This document shows positions 1-9,244 of a stretch of 60,939 bases of DNA, piece by piece. The notes beneath the pieces are model-generated. The model made no database searches. It was not told the DNA's origin and was given only the letters and a program-made list of their open reading frames with translations. The position numbers and the translations under genes are program-made. Source of the DNA: Burkholderia aenigmatica (GTDB taxonomy: Bacteria; Pseudomonadota; Gammaproteobacteria; Burkholderiales; Burkholderiaceae); contig NZ_CABVQC010000059.1 in the NCBI RefSeq assembly GCF_902499175.1, positions 1 through 60,939 on the forward strand, given 5' to 3'. The stretch's first letter is position 1; each line of letters opens with the position of its first letter.

Positions 1-32
1 ATTCCCGTGTGAAAGTAGGTAATCGTCAGGCT
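1..32 (+). rRNA. rrf: 5S rRNA, 3' end only
   Basis: The first bases contain GTGTGAAAGTAGGT and end in a CAGGCT-like tail, which matches the 3' end of betaproteobacterial 5S rRNA. The gene enters from outside the window, so only its last thirty or so bases are present. A strong terminator follows at once, as expected for the end of an rRNA operon. The exact mature 3' end is uncertain by a few bases. Confidence 0.85.
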
Positions 33-43
33 CCCTAAGCCAG

Positions 44-72
44 AAACCCCCGCCCGAAAGGCGGGGGTTTTT
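44..72 (+). terminator. Rho-independent terminator of the rRNA operon
   Basis: An 11-bp perfect stem (AAACCCCCGCC pairing with GGCGGGGGTTT) closes on a CGAAA loop and runs into a T-tract. It lies about 12 bases after the 5S end and should end the rRNA transcript. Confidence 0.9.
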
Positions 73-129
73 GCATTTGAGCGACGGAAACGCGTGCGGG
101 CTGGGAATGGCCCGATTCAGGAATAATCT

Positions 130-534
130 TCATCGACGAGTCTTGAGAAGCCGGATTATTTTGGCATTCTCGTTAAGCTCAGCAACGTCGAGCGGCGTCT
201 GATCGAATTCATTTTTCAGATGCGTCTTGGCCCCACATTTCAAGAGAAATTCGACCGAAGCGAATTGATCGATCATGGCGGCTTGATGCAGTGGGGTATT
301 GCCGAGATCTCCGGCGATGTTTACATCGGCACCCGCATCGATGAGGACCTTCATGTCTTCAATCGCACCTGTTCGAGCCGTGAGATGTAAAACGGTGTCA
401 CCAACCGCGCCACGCTGATTGGGATCGATCAACGCAAGTCCCAGGAATTCGGGGTGAGTTGCGTATTTTTCGAATATTGCTTTCAGACGCTCCTCGGATG
501 CCAGCTCTGAACCGTCGTTTCTTTTGCTCACCAC
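130..534 (-). CDS. Ankyrin-repeat protein
   Basis: A 134-residue protein whose residues from about 43 to the end form roughly three ankyrin repeats: GDTVLHLTARTG, then GNTPLHQAAMID, then a degenerate FDQTPLDVAEL. The helix-turn-helix repeat pattern with LIDAGADVN and LLKCGAKTH is clear. No signal peptide or catalytic domain is visible, so it is probably a small cytosolic protein-binding module. It is the last of several minus-strand genes behind the rRNA operon. Partner and function cannot be read from the sequence. Confidence 0.8.
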   Translation of the reverse strand: MVSKRNDGSELASEERLKAIFEKYATHPEFLGLALIDPNQRGAVGDTVLHLTARTGAIEDMKVLIDAGADVNIAGDLGNTPLHQAAMIDQFASVEFLLKCGAKTHLKNEFDQTPLDVAELNENAKIIRLLKTRR

Positions 535-607
535 GACACCTTGATCCTCTTCACAACGACCGGAATGGGACTTCGAGTTGATTCAGAATCGAATCGAAGA
601 GCGTTGA

Positions 608-1072
608 TCAAAACATTTCACGCAATAGACGGGCAGTATCGGCCGCCAAGTCAGGATCTTGATACCGCCACTCGATTCGACTCAACTCGTCAAGAAAATC
701 AATGATGCTGTCTCGTTGATCTTTTGAGTATGCCTTCAATATTTCTTCGAGCCAGTCGTTCGCTTCACCCGTTGCCATTCGGTGCAGCTTGTACACGAGA
801 GAGTCTGGGATGTTGTCAGCCTGGTCATACTCGTGGGTCGCTATCTTCATGAACAACGGAAGAAAGAACGCAAATGCCCCCGGCTCCATAAAAGCGAGGC
901 ACGCGGATTCATCGCACGCGTAGTCTTCTCGCAATTCCTTGAGCGTTCTGTCGAAGCGCCTCTTTCCTCGAAAGAAGTCATCGACGGCACACGACTCGAT
1001 TCCCGATCTGTTGGTGATCGGCTCCCCGTTGGGGAAGGGATCGTTCGGAAACAATGAAAAGTCCAAACTCAT
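608..1072 (-). CDS. Hypothetical protein (possibly DUF6714-like)
   Basis: A 154-residue acidic, mainly helical protein with no signal peptide or membrane segment. The centre has an aromatic stretch (residues ~62-75, AFAFFLPLFM) followed by a helical C-terminus rich in Asp and Glu. The overall look recalls small DUF6714-type proteins found beside ankyrin or immunity-like genes, but that is from memory and weak. It shares strand with the ankyrin gene, about 70 bases upstream of it, and the two may be co-transcribed. Confidence 0.6.
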   Translation of the reverse strand: MSLDFSLFPNDPFPNGEPITNRSGIESCAVDDFFRGKRRFDRTLKELREDYACDESACLAFMEPGAFAFFLPLFMKIATHEYDQADNIPDSLVYKLHRMATGEANDWLEEILKAYSKDQRDSIIDFLDELSRIEWRYQDPDLAADTARLLREMF

Positions 1073-1127
1073 TCTAGGCCGTTTGCATGCACGGTTGACG
1101 TCCTCCTGGAGCCTGCGATGTCAGATA

Positions 1128-1592
1128 TCAGATCGCAATCCGCAAGATCGGAAAGAACCTGCCCGGGACGACGCTCGATTCCTTTTCGCCGATCTTTTCA
1201 GCCCCGAGCGCCAGATAGAACGGAACCGCATTGGGATCGGCTTCGATCACAAAGCTTCGGATCCCTCTCGCGGCGCTTTCCCTGCGGACCTCTTCCCACA
1301 GTGAACGGGCGACACCGCGGCCCATGTGGTCGGGATGAACGAACAGCCATCCGGGCGTCGGACGATCCGATTCCGATGACGCCCTGACCCAGAACCCGAT
1401 GATTGCCTCTCCGGATTCCGCGACGTAACCGATCGACCCATCGATCGTCTCCGGCGCAATCGTGAGGTCGCTCTGCCACAAGTCGAGCCAGTCCTTCGGA
1501 TAGCCCCAGTGAGCCTTCGAAATGCGAGCCAGTCGCGTGAGCTCGTCCGCGTCCGTGGTACGGGCAGCGCGGACGGTAAATGGTTTGTGCAT
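1128..1592 (-). CDS. GNAT-family N-acetyltransferase
   Basis: The product (154 residues from this start) carries the GNAT fold: FVHPDHMGRGVARSLW near residue 88 is motif A with its acetyl-CoA pyrophosphate-binding loop, and IEADPNAVPFYLALGA near residue 118 is motif B. The acceptor substrate cannot be inferred. I chose the ATG at 1592 because AGGAG lies seven bases upstream; an in-frame ATG at 1616 is possible but less well placed. The neighbours are small and metabolically unrelated. Confidence 0.85.
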   Translation of the reverse strand: MHKPFTVRAARTTDADELTRLARISKAHWGYPKDWLDLWQSDLTIAPETIDGSIGYVAESGEAIIGFWVRASSESDRPTPGWLFVHPDHMGRGVARSLWEEVRRESAARGIRSFVIEADPNAVPFYLALGAEKIGEKESSVVPGRFFPILRIAI

Positions 1593-1700
1593 CTCGTCTC
1601 CTGTCATGGTCGACACCTTCGGCGAGGTATCGTCCGGCTCGCATCGACTCCGCTCCGGAGGCGCGACTTGCCGACTCGAAGGGGGGCGAGCTCGACGCGG

Positions 1701-2072
1701 CTACCTGACCTGCGATGCGTGCCCGGCGGCGACGCGCCAGCCAGCATGCGATCGGCGCCACAGCCGAGTATAGGCAAACTCGCCTTCGAACGCCGTGCCA
1801 CCGAAATGGCCGGCGAGTATTGCCTTCGTCGTGGTCAGGATCATCTCGCCGATCGCGCATGCGTGCGTTTCCTGCACATCGAGTCTGTCGAGACGCAGCA
1901 GCTTCGCGCGATGCGCGGCCAGGTCGTCTTCTTTCGAAATGACCTGGCCGGTTGGGACGGTGAACACCAGATCGTCGTCCAGCAGCGCATCGAGCGCTTC
2001 GATATCGTTGGCCAGCATCGCGGCACGAAGCGCGGCTTCGCTGGGTTCGATGGCTGTACGGATTGCGTCCAT
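1701..2072 (-). CDS. SnoaL-like / DUF4440 nuclear-transport-factor-2 fold protein
   Basis: A 123-residue protein of the size and pattern of DUF4440 proteins: an N-terminal helix (EAALRAAMLANDIEALDALL), DDDLVFTVPTG, a middle ISKEDDLAAHR segment and a C-terminal strand pair with YTRLWRRSHAGWRVAAGHAS. The fold forms small alpha+beta barrels used by ketosteroid-isomerase-like enzymes or as ligand pockets, so no reaction can be assigned. The open frame extends upstream, but the start at 2072 (MDAIRTAI) fits the family length. Confidence 0.75.
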   Translation of the reverse strand: MDAIRTAIEPSEAALRAAMLANDIEALDALLDDDLVFTVPTGQVISKEDDLAAHRAKLLRLDRLDVQETHACAIGEMILTTTKAILAGHFGGTAFEGEFAYTRLWRRSHAGWRVAAGHASQVR

Positions 2073-2161
2073 TTCAGGGCCTCGTATCGTCTCTGATGGT
2101 TTGTGGTTCCACTCATACCGGCGAGCAACAGCAAGCAACATACCGCACCGACGGAGATCGT

Positions 2162-2761
2162 CTAGCGCGCGTTCGACAGCGACTGACGCCGGACAAGCAT
2201 CACCACGCAGATGCCGATCGACGCGAGGACGTTGACGGCCGGATAGAATGCGACCGCGACACTCCACGTGCTCAGCGCCAGCAACGCCAGCGCGTACTTG
2301 AGCACGCACAGCGCGAAATACGCGAGGCTCTCGCTCCATGGATCGCGGATCGTCTTGCGGACGGTCGGGCCGAGGCCGGCAAGCTCGATCAGCGTGACCA
2401 GGCAAATCGAGATCGTCGGATCGTCGGTCAGCATCCACAGTGGAATGGCTGACAGGGCCGCGCCCAGGAACAGCCAGTCGAGTCGTGTCCAGCCGCGTTC
2501 GCCTCGAAAGATGCTGGCCACCAGCGTCAGGAAGCAGGTGACGGCGATCGCCGCCGTGCACCACGCGGACGGCCCCGCACCCGCGACGAACTGGCCGGCA
2601 GCCGCGATCGCCGTGACGACCGACCACACGAGCCATGTGAACAGATGCGGACGAACCCTGCGCCGGTAGATCGCGAGCGCATACGGAATCGCCGCCAGCA
2701 AGGACACGGTCGTTCCGATCACGCCAACGATCGAAGCGGCGCCCTGATCGACATTCACCAT
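2162..2761 (-). CDS. Small multi-pass inner-membrane protein
   Basis: Using the ATG at 2761 gives a 199-residue protein with about six hydrophobic segments, including ASIVGVIGTTVSLLAAIPYA at the N-terminus, LFTWLVWSVVTAIAAAGQFV and a final VNVLASIGICVVMLV. Short loops contain RRRVRPH and RKTIRDPW, placing positive charge on the cytoplasmic side. The first segment followed by a Tyr/Arg-rich loop is reminiscent of PQ-loop/SWEET-like or MtN3-type small transporters, but I cannot confirm this. The longer upstream frame is probably not translated. Confidence 0.65.
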   Translation of the reverse strand: MVNVDQGAASIVGVIGTTVSLLAAIPYALAIYRRRVRPHLFTWLVWSVVTAIAAAGQFVAGAGPSAWCTAAIAVTCFLTLVASIFRGERGWTRLDWLFLGAALSAIPLWMLTDDPTISICLVTLIELAGLGPTVRKTIRDPWSESLAYFALCVLKYALALLALSTWSVAVAFYPAVNVLASIGICVVMLVRRQSLSNAR

Positions 2762-3145
2762 CGACGCATCCTTGTTCGCGCAGGCCGACCAGTATGTGGT
2801 CGGATGGGCCGGGGCGCAATGTCGTGCTGGCCAGGCGTCGCAGCGGGTGTCACGTCGCACCGCACCGGAAAGCCGATGCGATCGCACACAAACAAACGGC
2901 ACCGGGATCGTGACGTGGCAGGAAAACCCACTGCACGACACCCGGATGAATAGAAATAACCTCTTCAATGAGAAGAAAAACTGTTCTTTCAAATCTCTTT
3001 TTGATGACCGACAGTTGGCCAACCGGACGACTGCGGCGATTCTCGGCGGTCATGGGCCTCGGTCGCGCCCGCTGGCGTCTTTCGTCGGGTCGAATGCAGG
3101 CAAAGAACAACGCACAAATGCCTGGTCGTCAAAACGGAGTCTTGA
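2762..3145. other. Intergenic region between divergent genes
   Basis: About 380 bases separate the membrane-protein gene from the aldehyde dehydrogenase gene and must hold both promoters. A perfect 10-bp palindrome GTTGGCCAAC lies at 3014-3023 and an A/T-rich stretch at about 2950-3005. No convincing gene is present. Confidence 0.5.
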
Positions 3146-4651
3146 ATGAACCCAACTTCAGCAGAAAACCATCAGCACGCAGACTGGAGACGTCTTGCGG
3201 CGCAAGTCGCTCCGAGAACGCTCGCGCATATCGGCGGCCGCAGCGTGCCGGCCCGCAGCGGCCGGACGTTTGCCGCGATCAATCCGGCCACCGAGGCCGT
3301 CATCGCAGAAGTCGCGTCGTGTGATGCCGCGGACGTCGACGACGCAGTGCGTGCCGCGCGCTACGCGTTCGAATCCGGCGCGTGGTCGCGCTGTGCGCCG
3401 GCCGAACGCAAGCGTGTGCTTTGCCGGCTCGGTGAACTCATCGCATCACACGGCGCGGAGCTCGCGCTGCTCGACTCGCTCAACATGGGCAAGCGCGTCG
3501 CGGATGCGTTCAGCATCGACGTGCCCGCCGCGGGCGGTCTGTTCAGCTGGTACGGCGAAGCCGTCGACAAGCTGCATGGCGAAGTCGCGTCGACCGACCC
3601 CGGCAACCTCGCGGTCGTCACGCGCGAACCGCTGGGTGTCGTCGGCGCCGTGGTGCCGTGGAATTTTCCGCTCGACATGGTCGCGTGGAAGGTGGCGCCG
3701 GCGCTGGCGGCAGGCAACAGCGTCGTGCTGAAGCCGGCGGAACAATCGCCGCTGTCCGCCTTGCGTCTCGCGGAGCTGGCGCTCGAGGCCGGCCTGCCGC
3801 CGGGTGTGCTGAACGTCGTGCCGGGTTATGGCGAGACCGCGGGGCGCGCGCTCGGGCTGCATCCCGATGTGGACGTGCTCGCATTTACGGGATCGACGGT
3901 CGTCGGCAAGAAATTCCTCGAGTACGCCGCGCAGTCGAACATGAAGCAGGTGTGGCTCGAATGTGGCGGCAAGAGCCCGAACCTGGTCTTCGACGATACC
4001 GACGATCTCGACCTGGCCGCACGCAAGGCGTGCTTCGGCATTTTCTTCAACCAGGGCGAGGTGTGTTCCGCCAACTCGCGGCTGCTGGTTCAGCGTTCGA
4101 TTCACGATGCGTTCGTCGACCGGCTGATTGCGCATGCCGCCGCGTTCATGCCGGGCGATCCGCTCGATCCGTCGAGCGGGATGGGCGCCATCGTCGACGA
4201 GCAGCAGCATCGGCGCGTGCGTGAATGGATCGCACGCGGTCGCGATAGCGCGACGCTCGCGATCGGCGGAGGCGCGCCGCGTGTCGACGGCAAGGGCTAC
4301 TTCATCGAGCCGACGATCTTTATCGACGTGAAGCACGACGACGCCATCGCACGCGAGGAGATCTTCGGGCCGGTGCTGTCGGTGATGGCGTTCGATACCG
4401 AGGACGAGGCCGTCAGGCTCGCGAACGACTCGATCTATGGCCTTGCAGCGTCGGTCTGGACCGGCAGCCTGTCGCGCGCGCACCGTGTGTCGGGCCGGCT
4501 GCGCGCCGGCACCGTGTCCGTCAACACGGTCGATGCGCTGAGCGCGCAGACGCCGTTCGGCGGGTTCCGCCAGTCGGGCTTCGGCCGTGATCTTTCGCTG
4601 CACGCGATCGACAAGTACACGGGCCTCAAGACGACCTGGATCAGTTACTGA
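3146..4651 (+). CDS. NAD(P)-dependent aldehyde dehydrogenase (PuuC-like)
   Basis: A 501-residue, full-length ALDH-superfamily enzyme. Visible motifs in order are VVPWNFPLDMVAWKVAPALA (cofactor binding and the conserved Asn), FTGSTVVGK (Rossmann loop), LECGGKSPN with the general-base Glu, and FNQGEVCSANSR with the catalytic Cys. The pattern is closest to gamma-glutamyl-aminobutyraldehyde or aminoaldehyde dehydrogenases. GGAG lies six bases before the ATG. The next gene is an omega-amino-acid transaminase, so the pair would take an amine or omega-amino acid to its aldehyde and then to the acid. The exact aldehyde is inference. Confidence 0.9.
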   Translation: MNPTSAENHQHADWRRLAAQVAPRTLAHIGGRSVPARSGRTFAAINPATEAVIAEVASCDAADVDDAVRAARYAFESGAWSRCAPAERKRVLCRLGELIASHGAELALLDSLNMGKRVADAFSIDVPAAGGLFSWYGEAVDKLHGEVASTDPGNLAVVTREPLGVVGAVVPWNFPLDMVAWKVAPALAAGNSVVLKPAEQSPLSALRLAELALEAGLPPGVLNVVPGYGETAGRALGLHPDVDVLAFTGSTVVGKKFLEYAAQSNMKQVWLECGGKSPNLVFDDTDDLDLAARKACFGIFFNQGEVCSANSRLLVQRSIHDAFVDRLIAHAAAFMPGDPLDPSSGMGAIVDEQQHRRVREWIARGRDSATLAIGGGAPRVDGKGYFIEPTIFIDVKHDDAIAREEIFGPVLSVMAFDTEDEAVRLANDSIYGLAASVWTGSLSRAHRVSGRLRAGTVSVNTVDALSAQTPFGGFRQSGFGRDLSLHAIDKYTGLKTTWISY

Positions 4652-4732
4652 TTCGGTGCGGCGGGCCGTAAGCGGTTGCGCCGCGCAACACGACAACACT
4701 TTTTGTTCACAAAACTAACCGGAGACTCGCCT

Positions 4733-6124
4733 ATGAATGCGCCCCACTTTCCGCATCGTACGACGCAGGACTATCAGCGCAGCGACGCCGCACATCACCT
4801 GCATGCGTTCGTCGACCAGAAGGCGCTGAACGAGGAAGGCGCACGCGTGATGGTGCGCGGCGAAGGTGTCCATCTATGGGATAACGACGGCAACCGCTAC
4901 CTGGACGGCATGTCGGGGCTGTGGTGCACCAACGTCGGCTATGGCCGGCCGGAGCTGGTCGAAGCCGCCGCGCGGCAGATGAAGGAACTGTCCTACTACA
5001 ACATGTTCTTTCATACGACGCACCCGTCGGTGATCGAACTGTCGGAGCGCCTGTTCGCGCTGCTCGGCAATCGTTTCAGTCACGTGGTGTATACCAATTC
5101 GGGATCCGAATCGAATGAAGTGCTGATTCGCACCGTGCGGCGCTTCTGGGACGTGATGGGCAAGCCTGAGAAGAAGGTGCTGATCGGTCGCGTGAATGGC
5201 TATCACGGGTCGACGGTGGGCAGCGCGTCGCTGGGCGGCATGGCGTTCATGCATGAAATGGGCGACCTGCCGATTCCGAACATCACGCACGTGGACGAAC
5301 CGTACTGGTACGCGAATGGCGGTGATCTGAGCCCCGAGGCATTCGGCAAGCAGGCGGCGCTGTCGCTCGAGCGCAAGATCCTCGAGATCGGTGCGGAGCG
5401 CGTCGCCGCGTTCGTCGCGGAGCCGTTCCAGGGGGCGGGCGGGATGATCTTTCCGCCGGATGGCTACTGGCAGGAGATCGAGCGCATCTGCCGTCAGTAC
5501 GACGTGCTGCTCTGCGCGGACGAAGTGATCGGCGGTTTCGGCCGTACCGGCGAGTGATTCGCGCACCGTCACTTCGGCTTCGAACCGGACCTGATCTGCA
5601 TGGCCAAGGGGCTGACCTCGGGCTACGTGCCGATGGGCGGCCTGATCATGAGCCGGCGCGTCGGCGATGCGCTGGTCGACAAGGGCGGCGTCTATGCGCA
5701 CGGGCTGACCTATTCGGGGCACCCGGTCGCAGCCGCCGTCGCGCTGGCCAACCTTGACGTGCTCGAGCGCGAAGGCCTCGTCGAGCGGACGAAGACGGAT
5801 ACCGGGCCGTACCTGCAGAAGGCGCTGCGTGATGCGTTCGACGGTCACCCGCTCGTCGGCGAGATCCAGGGCGTGGGCGCGGTCGGCGCGATCCAGTTCG
5901 CGAAGAACAAGGCGACGCGCGAGCGCTTTGCAAACGAGGCCGACCTGACCTGGCACAGCCGGACGGTCGGGTTCGAACTCGGCGCGATCGTGCGTTCGAC
6001 CAATGGCCGCCTGATCGTTGCGCCGCCGCTGGTGATCGATCACGCGCAAATCGACGAACTGGTCGGCACGATGCGCAAGGCCGTGGATGCCACCGCGCGC
6101 GAAGTGCTCGGGATCGACTGCTGA
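4733..6124 (+). pseudogene. Class III omega-amino-acid:pyruvate transaminase, interrupted by an in-frame TGA
   Basis: Read through, this is a 463-residue SpuC/beta-alanine:pyruvate-type aminotransferase. LWDNDGNRYLDGMSGLWC, SGSESNEVLIRTVRRFW and CADEVIGGFGRTGE are intact, then TGA at 5555-5557 replaces the Trp expected in GRTGEWF. The same frame continues without any shift through MAKGLTSGYVPMGG, which holds the PLP-binding Lys, to a normal C-terminus at 6124. The truncated product (about 274 residues) would lack the catalytic Lys and should be dead. A recent nonsense mutation or a base-call error are the simplest explanations. The intact form would deaminate putrescine, beta-alanine or similar substrates together with the adjacent dehydrogenase. 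Confidence 0.9.
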
Positions 6125-6137
6125 CCGGTTGAGCGAC

Positions 6138-6175
6138 GCGCTTCCGTCCGGCGACAGACAGACGGGCGGAAGCGC
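6138..6175 (+). terminator. Hairpin after the transaminase gene
   Basis: A 9-bp perfect stem (GCGCTTCCG with CGGAAGCGC) lies 14 bases after the transaminase stop. No T-tract follows, so it may be a weak or Rho-assisted terminator or an mRNA-stabilising hairpin. From 6176 to 6428 I see only the leader of the permease gene. Confidence 0.45.
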
Positions 6176-6428
6176 ACCGAACCACGGGTTTCGCTGCGGC
6201 GACGGGCCGGCTGCGTTCAGCCACCGGAGCGGCAATCCGACAGGTTGAAGATTGGTCGTGGTGGGCGGTAGTCCGGTAAAGCGATGTGCTGCCGACTGCC
6301 TATTGATCAGGAATGCAAACAATAAGACTGGTTGATTGCAGGACGCACGCTTCGCGCAGACCAGGCATTCCGCTTCACCCGTCAGCCCCCCGAACCCGCG
6401 AACATCACAACAGAAACAAGGAGACGAA

Positions 6429-7838
6429 ATGAGTCAGGGCGAGTCCGTTGCTCATCTCGAGGAAAGTACCATCCAGCCGATTCCGCTGACCGAGCGGCAC
6501 GGCAGCGCGAAGGACCTGTTCACGATCTGGTTCGGGTCGAACATCATGATGCTGACGATCGTCACCGGATCGCTCGCGACCACGGTATTCAGGCAGCCGT
6601 TCTGGTGGGCGGCGCTCGCCACGCTCGTCGGCAGCCTGATCGGCGCGGTCTTCATGGCGCTGCATTCCGCACAGGGGCCGCAGCTTGGCGTGCCGCAGAT
6701 GATCCAGACCCGCGGGCAGTTCGGGTCGTTCGGCGCGCTGCTCGTGGTCGCGCTGGTCGTCGTGATGTATGTCGGCTTCTTCGCGTCGAACTGCGTGTTC
6801 GGCGGGCAGGCGCTGCACAGCCTGAGCGCCGAGATTCCGCTCGATGCGGGCGTCGTGGTGATCGGCCTGATCAGCCTGCTCGGATCGATCTACGGCTACA
6901 AGCTGATCCACGCGTATGCGCGACTGCTGAGCTGGTGCTCGGGCAGCGTACTCGTGCTGGCGTTCGTGTGGATCATTTTCGTGCACGGACTGCCCGCCGA
7001 TACGTTCTCGAAGCATTCGCTGAACCTGTCCGGCTTTCTGGGCGCGATGTCGGTCGCCGCGCTGTGGCAGATCGCCTATGCGCCTTACGTGTCGGACTAT
7101 TCGCGCTACCTGCCGCCCGATACCGGGCCGCGCACCGCGTTCTGGTCGAGCTACTGGGGCTGCGTGCTCGGCTCGTTCTTCCCGATGCTGCTCGGCTGCC
7201 TGGTGGGTCTCGCGACACCGGACGGCAATGTCGTGAGCGGCCTCACGGGCCTCACGCAAGGGATCAGCGTGCTTGTGATCGTCGTGCTGTCGTTCGGCAT
7301 TGCGGCCAGCAACGCGATGGAGCTGTATTGCGGTGCGCTGTCGGCCATTACCGTGCTGCAAACGCTCTTTCCGTCGTGGTCGGGCAAGGCGCGTGCGCGG
7401 GCGATCACCGCGATCGTCCTGTGCGGCATCGCGCTCGCGATCGCGCTGTTCGGGCAGAACAACTTCCTCGCCGGCTACACGAACTTCATCCTGCTGCTGC
7501 TGTATGTGCTGGTGCCGTGGACCGCGATCAACCTCGTCGACTACTACCTCGTCTGTCACGGCGAGTACGACGTCGATTCGTTCTTCCGTCAGGACGGCGG
7601 CATCTACGGACGCTTCAATACGATTGCCGTCGGCTCGTACTTCATCGGCATCGTCGCGCAGGCGCCGTTCATGGCGACCGATCTCTATACGGGAGAACTC
7701 GCGAGCCGGCTCGGCGGCGCGGACGTGTCGTGGATCGTCGGTCTCTCGCTGACGTCGCTCGTCTACTACGTGGGTTGCAAGCTGTTCTCGCGGCCGATGC
7801 AGGGTGTCGCCGCGAGCGTCGACGGAGTGTCCCGCTGA
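6429..7838 (+). CDS. NCS1/CodB-like purine-cytosine permease
   Basis: A 469-residue polytopic membrane protein with about twelve hydrophobic segments. The start LTERHGSAKDLFTIWFGSNI and the following IMMLTIVTGSLATTVF match the purine/cytosine permease (NCS1) family; WQIAYAPYVSDYSRYLPPD is the typical central loop. A purine-rich AGGAGACGAA precedes the ATG. Such carriers bring in nucleobases or related compounds by cation symport. It follows the aldehyde dehydrogenase/transaminase pair by 300 bases, so its cargo may be the amine or base those enzymes process. That link is inference. Confidence 0.88.
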   Translation: MSQGESVAHLEESTIQPIPLTERHGSAKDLFTIWFGSNIMMLTIVTGSLATTVFRQPFWWAALATLVGSLIGAVFMALHSAQGPQLGVPQMIQTRGQFGSFGALLVVALVVVMYVGFFASNCVFGGQALHSLSAEIPLDAGVVVIGLISLLGSIYGYKLIHAYARLLSWCSGSVLVLAFVWIIFVHGLPADTFSKHSLNLSGFLGAMSVAALWQIAYAPYVSDYSRYLPPDTGPRTAFWSSYWGCVLGSFFPMLLGCLVGLATPDGNVVSGLTGLTQGISVLVIVVLSFGIAASNAMELYCGALSAITVLQTLFPSWSGKARARAITAIVLCGIALAIALFGQNNFLAGYTNFILLLLYVLVPWTAINLVDYYLVCHGEYDVDSFFRQDGGIYGRFNTIAVGSYFIGIVAQAPFMATDLYTGELASRLGGADVSWIVGLSLTSLVYYVGCKLFSRPMQGVAASVDGVSR

Positions 7839-7850
7839 GTCCGTGTCACG

Positions 7851-9104
7851 TTACAGCACGAATGTCCGCAGGCGTTCAACGTGGGCTTCGAGTCCGTCGA
7901 GGCCGAGATAGTGGCTGAGCTTGCCGGAACGGACCCGGGCGATGTCGGTCGTGAGCTTGAGCAGCAATGCCTCGCTCGCCGCGCGACAGGCGGCGGCTGC
8001 ATCGATGCCGCGTGCCGACAGTGCCGCACCGATCAGGCGCGCGCTGTCGGCACCGCCGCCGGCGATACAGCGCGCCATCGCGTCGGCATCCGGCTGCACG
8101 CCAGCATCGAGCAGCGCACGCGTCAGCGCGGGCGGTATGTCGCCGGATACGGACACCAGCGAATCGGGCTCGACCGGTGCGCCTGATTCGAGCAACGCGG
8201 CCGCCGCTGCAAATTTCTGACGTCGCAGCGCGTAGTCGGCCGGAATCGAGCTGCCGGCGAGCGCGGTGCGGAGATCCGCGAAGATCGTCGCGAGTTGCGC
8301 GGTGAGTGCCGCGTCGTCGCGGTCGATCGCATGTTGCAGTGCGTGACGCGCGAGCACGGGCTGCGCGGCGAGCGTGCCGTCGGCGAGCGGCGTGCGCCAG
8401 TCGATCACGGCTTCGCGATAGAACGCGATCAGCTTGTCCGCCAGCGGTGCCGACAGGCCATGATCGGTGCGGCGTTCATCGACATATTCGAGCAACATGC
8501 TGCCGGTACCGCCTTCGCTACCGGGTTCCAGCGGATCGGCGTTGAGTTGCAGCGCACCAAAGGCCGCATGCAGATCGGGCGCGACCGTCGCGAGGCCGTC
8601 TTCATGCATCGCGCCGCGCCATGCGGGCGGCAGCCCCTGTTTCCACGCGAGCACGTGGCCGTGGTCCTTGGCATCGGGTTCCGTCACGATGTAGATCCGG
8701 TCGCAATACTCGCATCCGCCGAACGGCAGCACATCGATTTTGCCGCTCCACGGCCGCGCGTTCGCTTCGGCGGATTCCTCGGCCAGTTCGAGTTCGTGGT
8801 CGATCCAGCCCCGCAGGTCGCGGTAACCGTCGCTGTCGTTGTAGAACAGCTCGCTCCAGCCGATCGCTTCGACATGACCGTTCATCTCGAGCGTCAGGTC
8901 GTAGTCGAGACTGCCACCGGCCGTCATGCGCCACAGCTCGAGCAGCGCAGGCGGAATGTCGCCGTGACAGCAGACCTGGACGGCCGAGATCTGGTCGGCT
9001 GGCATCGGCGGCTGCGCGTCGTAGATCACGCGGCTGGCAAACAGCACGATGCCGTGCGCGCGCAGGTCGGTCAGTTCAGCATCGGAAAAGACGGTTGCTT
9101 GCAT
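7851..9104 (-). CDS. SUKH (SMI1/KNR4)-like protein with ankyrin-like C-terminus
   Basis: A 417-residue cytosolic protein. Residues ~45-110 (PPALLELWRMTAGG, SELFYNDSDGYRDLRGW) resemble a SUKH/SMI1-KNR4 domain, a fold known from immunity and scaffold proteins. CEYCDRIYIV follows. The C-terminal third has Ala/Leu-rich helical pairs (FAAAAALLESGAPVEPDSL, TRALLDAGVQPDADAM) that look like degenerate ankyrin repeats. It converges with the permease gene (12-base gap). No toxin partner is visible nearby, so a role in toxin immunity is only a family-level possibility. Confidence 0.6.
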   Translation of the reverse strand: MQATVFSDAELTDLRAHGIVLFASRVIYDAQPPMPADQISAVQVCCHGDIPPALLELWRMTAGGSLDYDLTLEMNGHVEAIGWSELFYNDSDGYRDLRGWIDHELELAEESAEANARPWSGKIDVLPFGGCEYCDRIYIVTEPDAKDHGHVLAWKQGLPPAWRGAMHEDGLATVAPDLHAAFGALQLNADPLEPGSEGGTGSMLLEYVDERRTDHGLSAPLADKLIAFYREAVIDWRTPLADGTLAAQPVLARHALQHAIDRDDAALTAQLATIFADLRTALAGSSIPADYALRRQKFAAAAALLESGAPVEPDSLVSVSGDIPPALTRALLDAGVQPDADAMARCIAGGGADSARLIGAALSARGIDAAAACRAASEALLLKLTTDIARVRSGKLSHYLGLDGLEAHVERLRTFVL

Positions 9105-9244
9105 CGGAGCGGGAGCGTTGGTGATGGATTGGGTGTCTGCCGTCGTTCATGAATGACGAACGGCAGCGGTAGGTCGCATCGTATCAGCGTCGCGTGAGCG
9201 TTTCCGTGTCGGCGGTGCGCGCCTGTTGGCGACCGCCTGCCGCA

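Noticed and set aside
5555..5557. The in-frame TGA as selenocysteine or programmed readthrough
   Set aside because: The residue expected is Trp, not Cys; no obvious hairpin follows the codon and no such recoding is known for this family.
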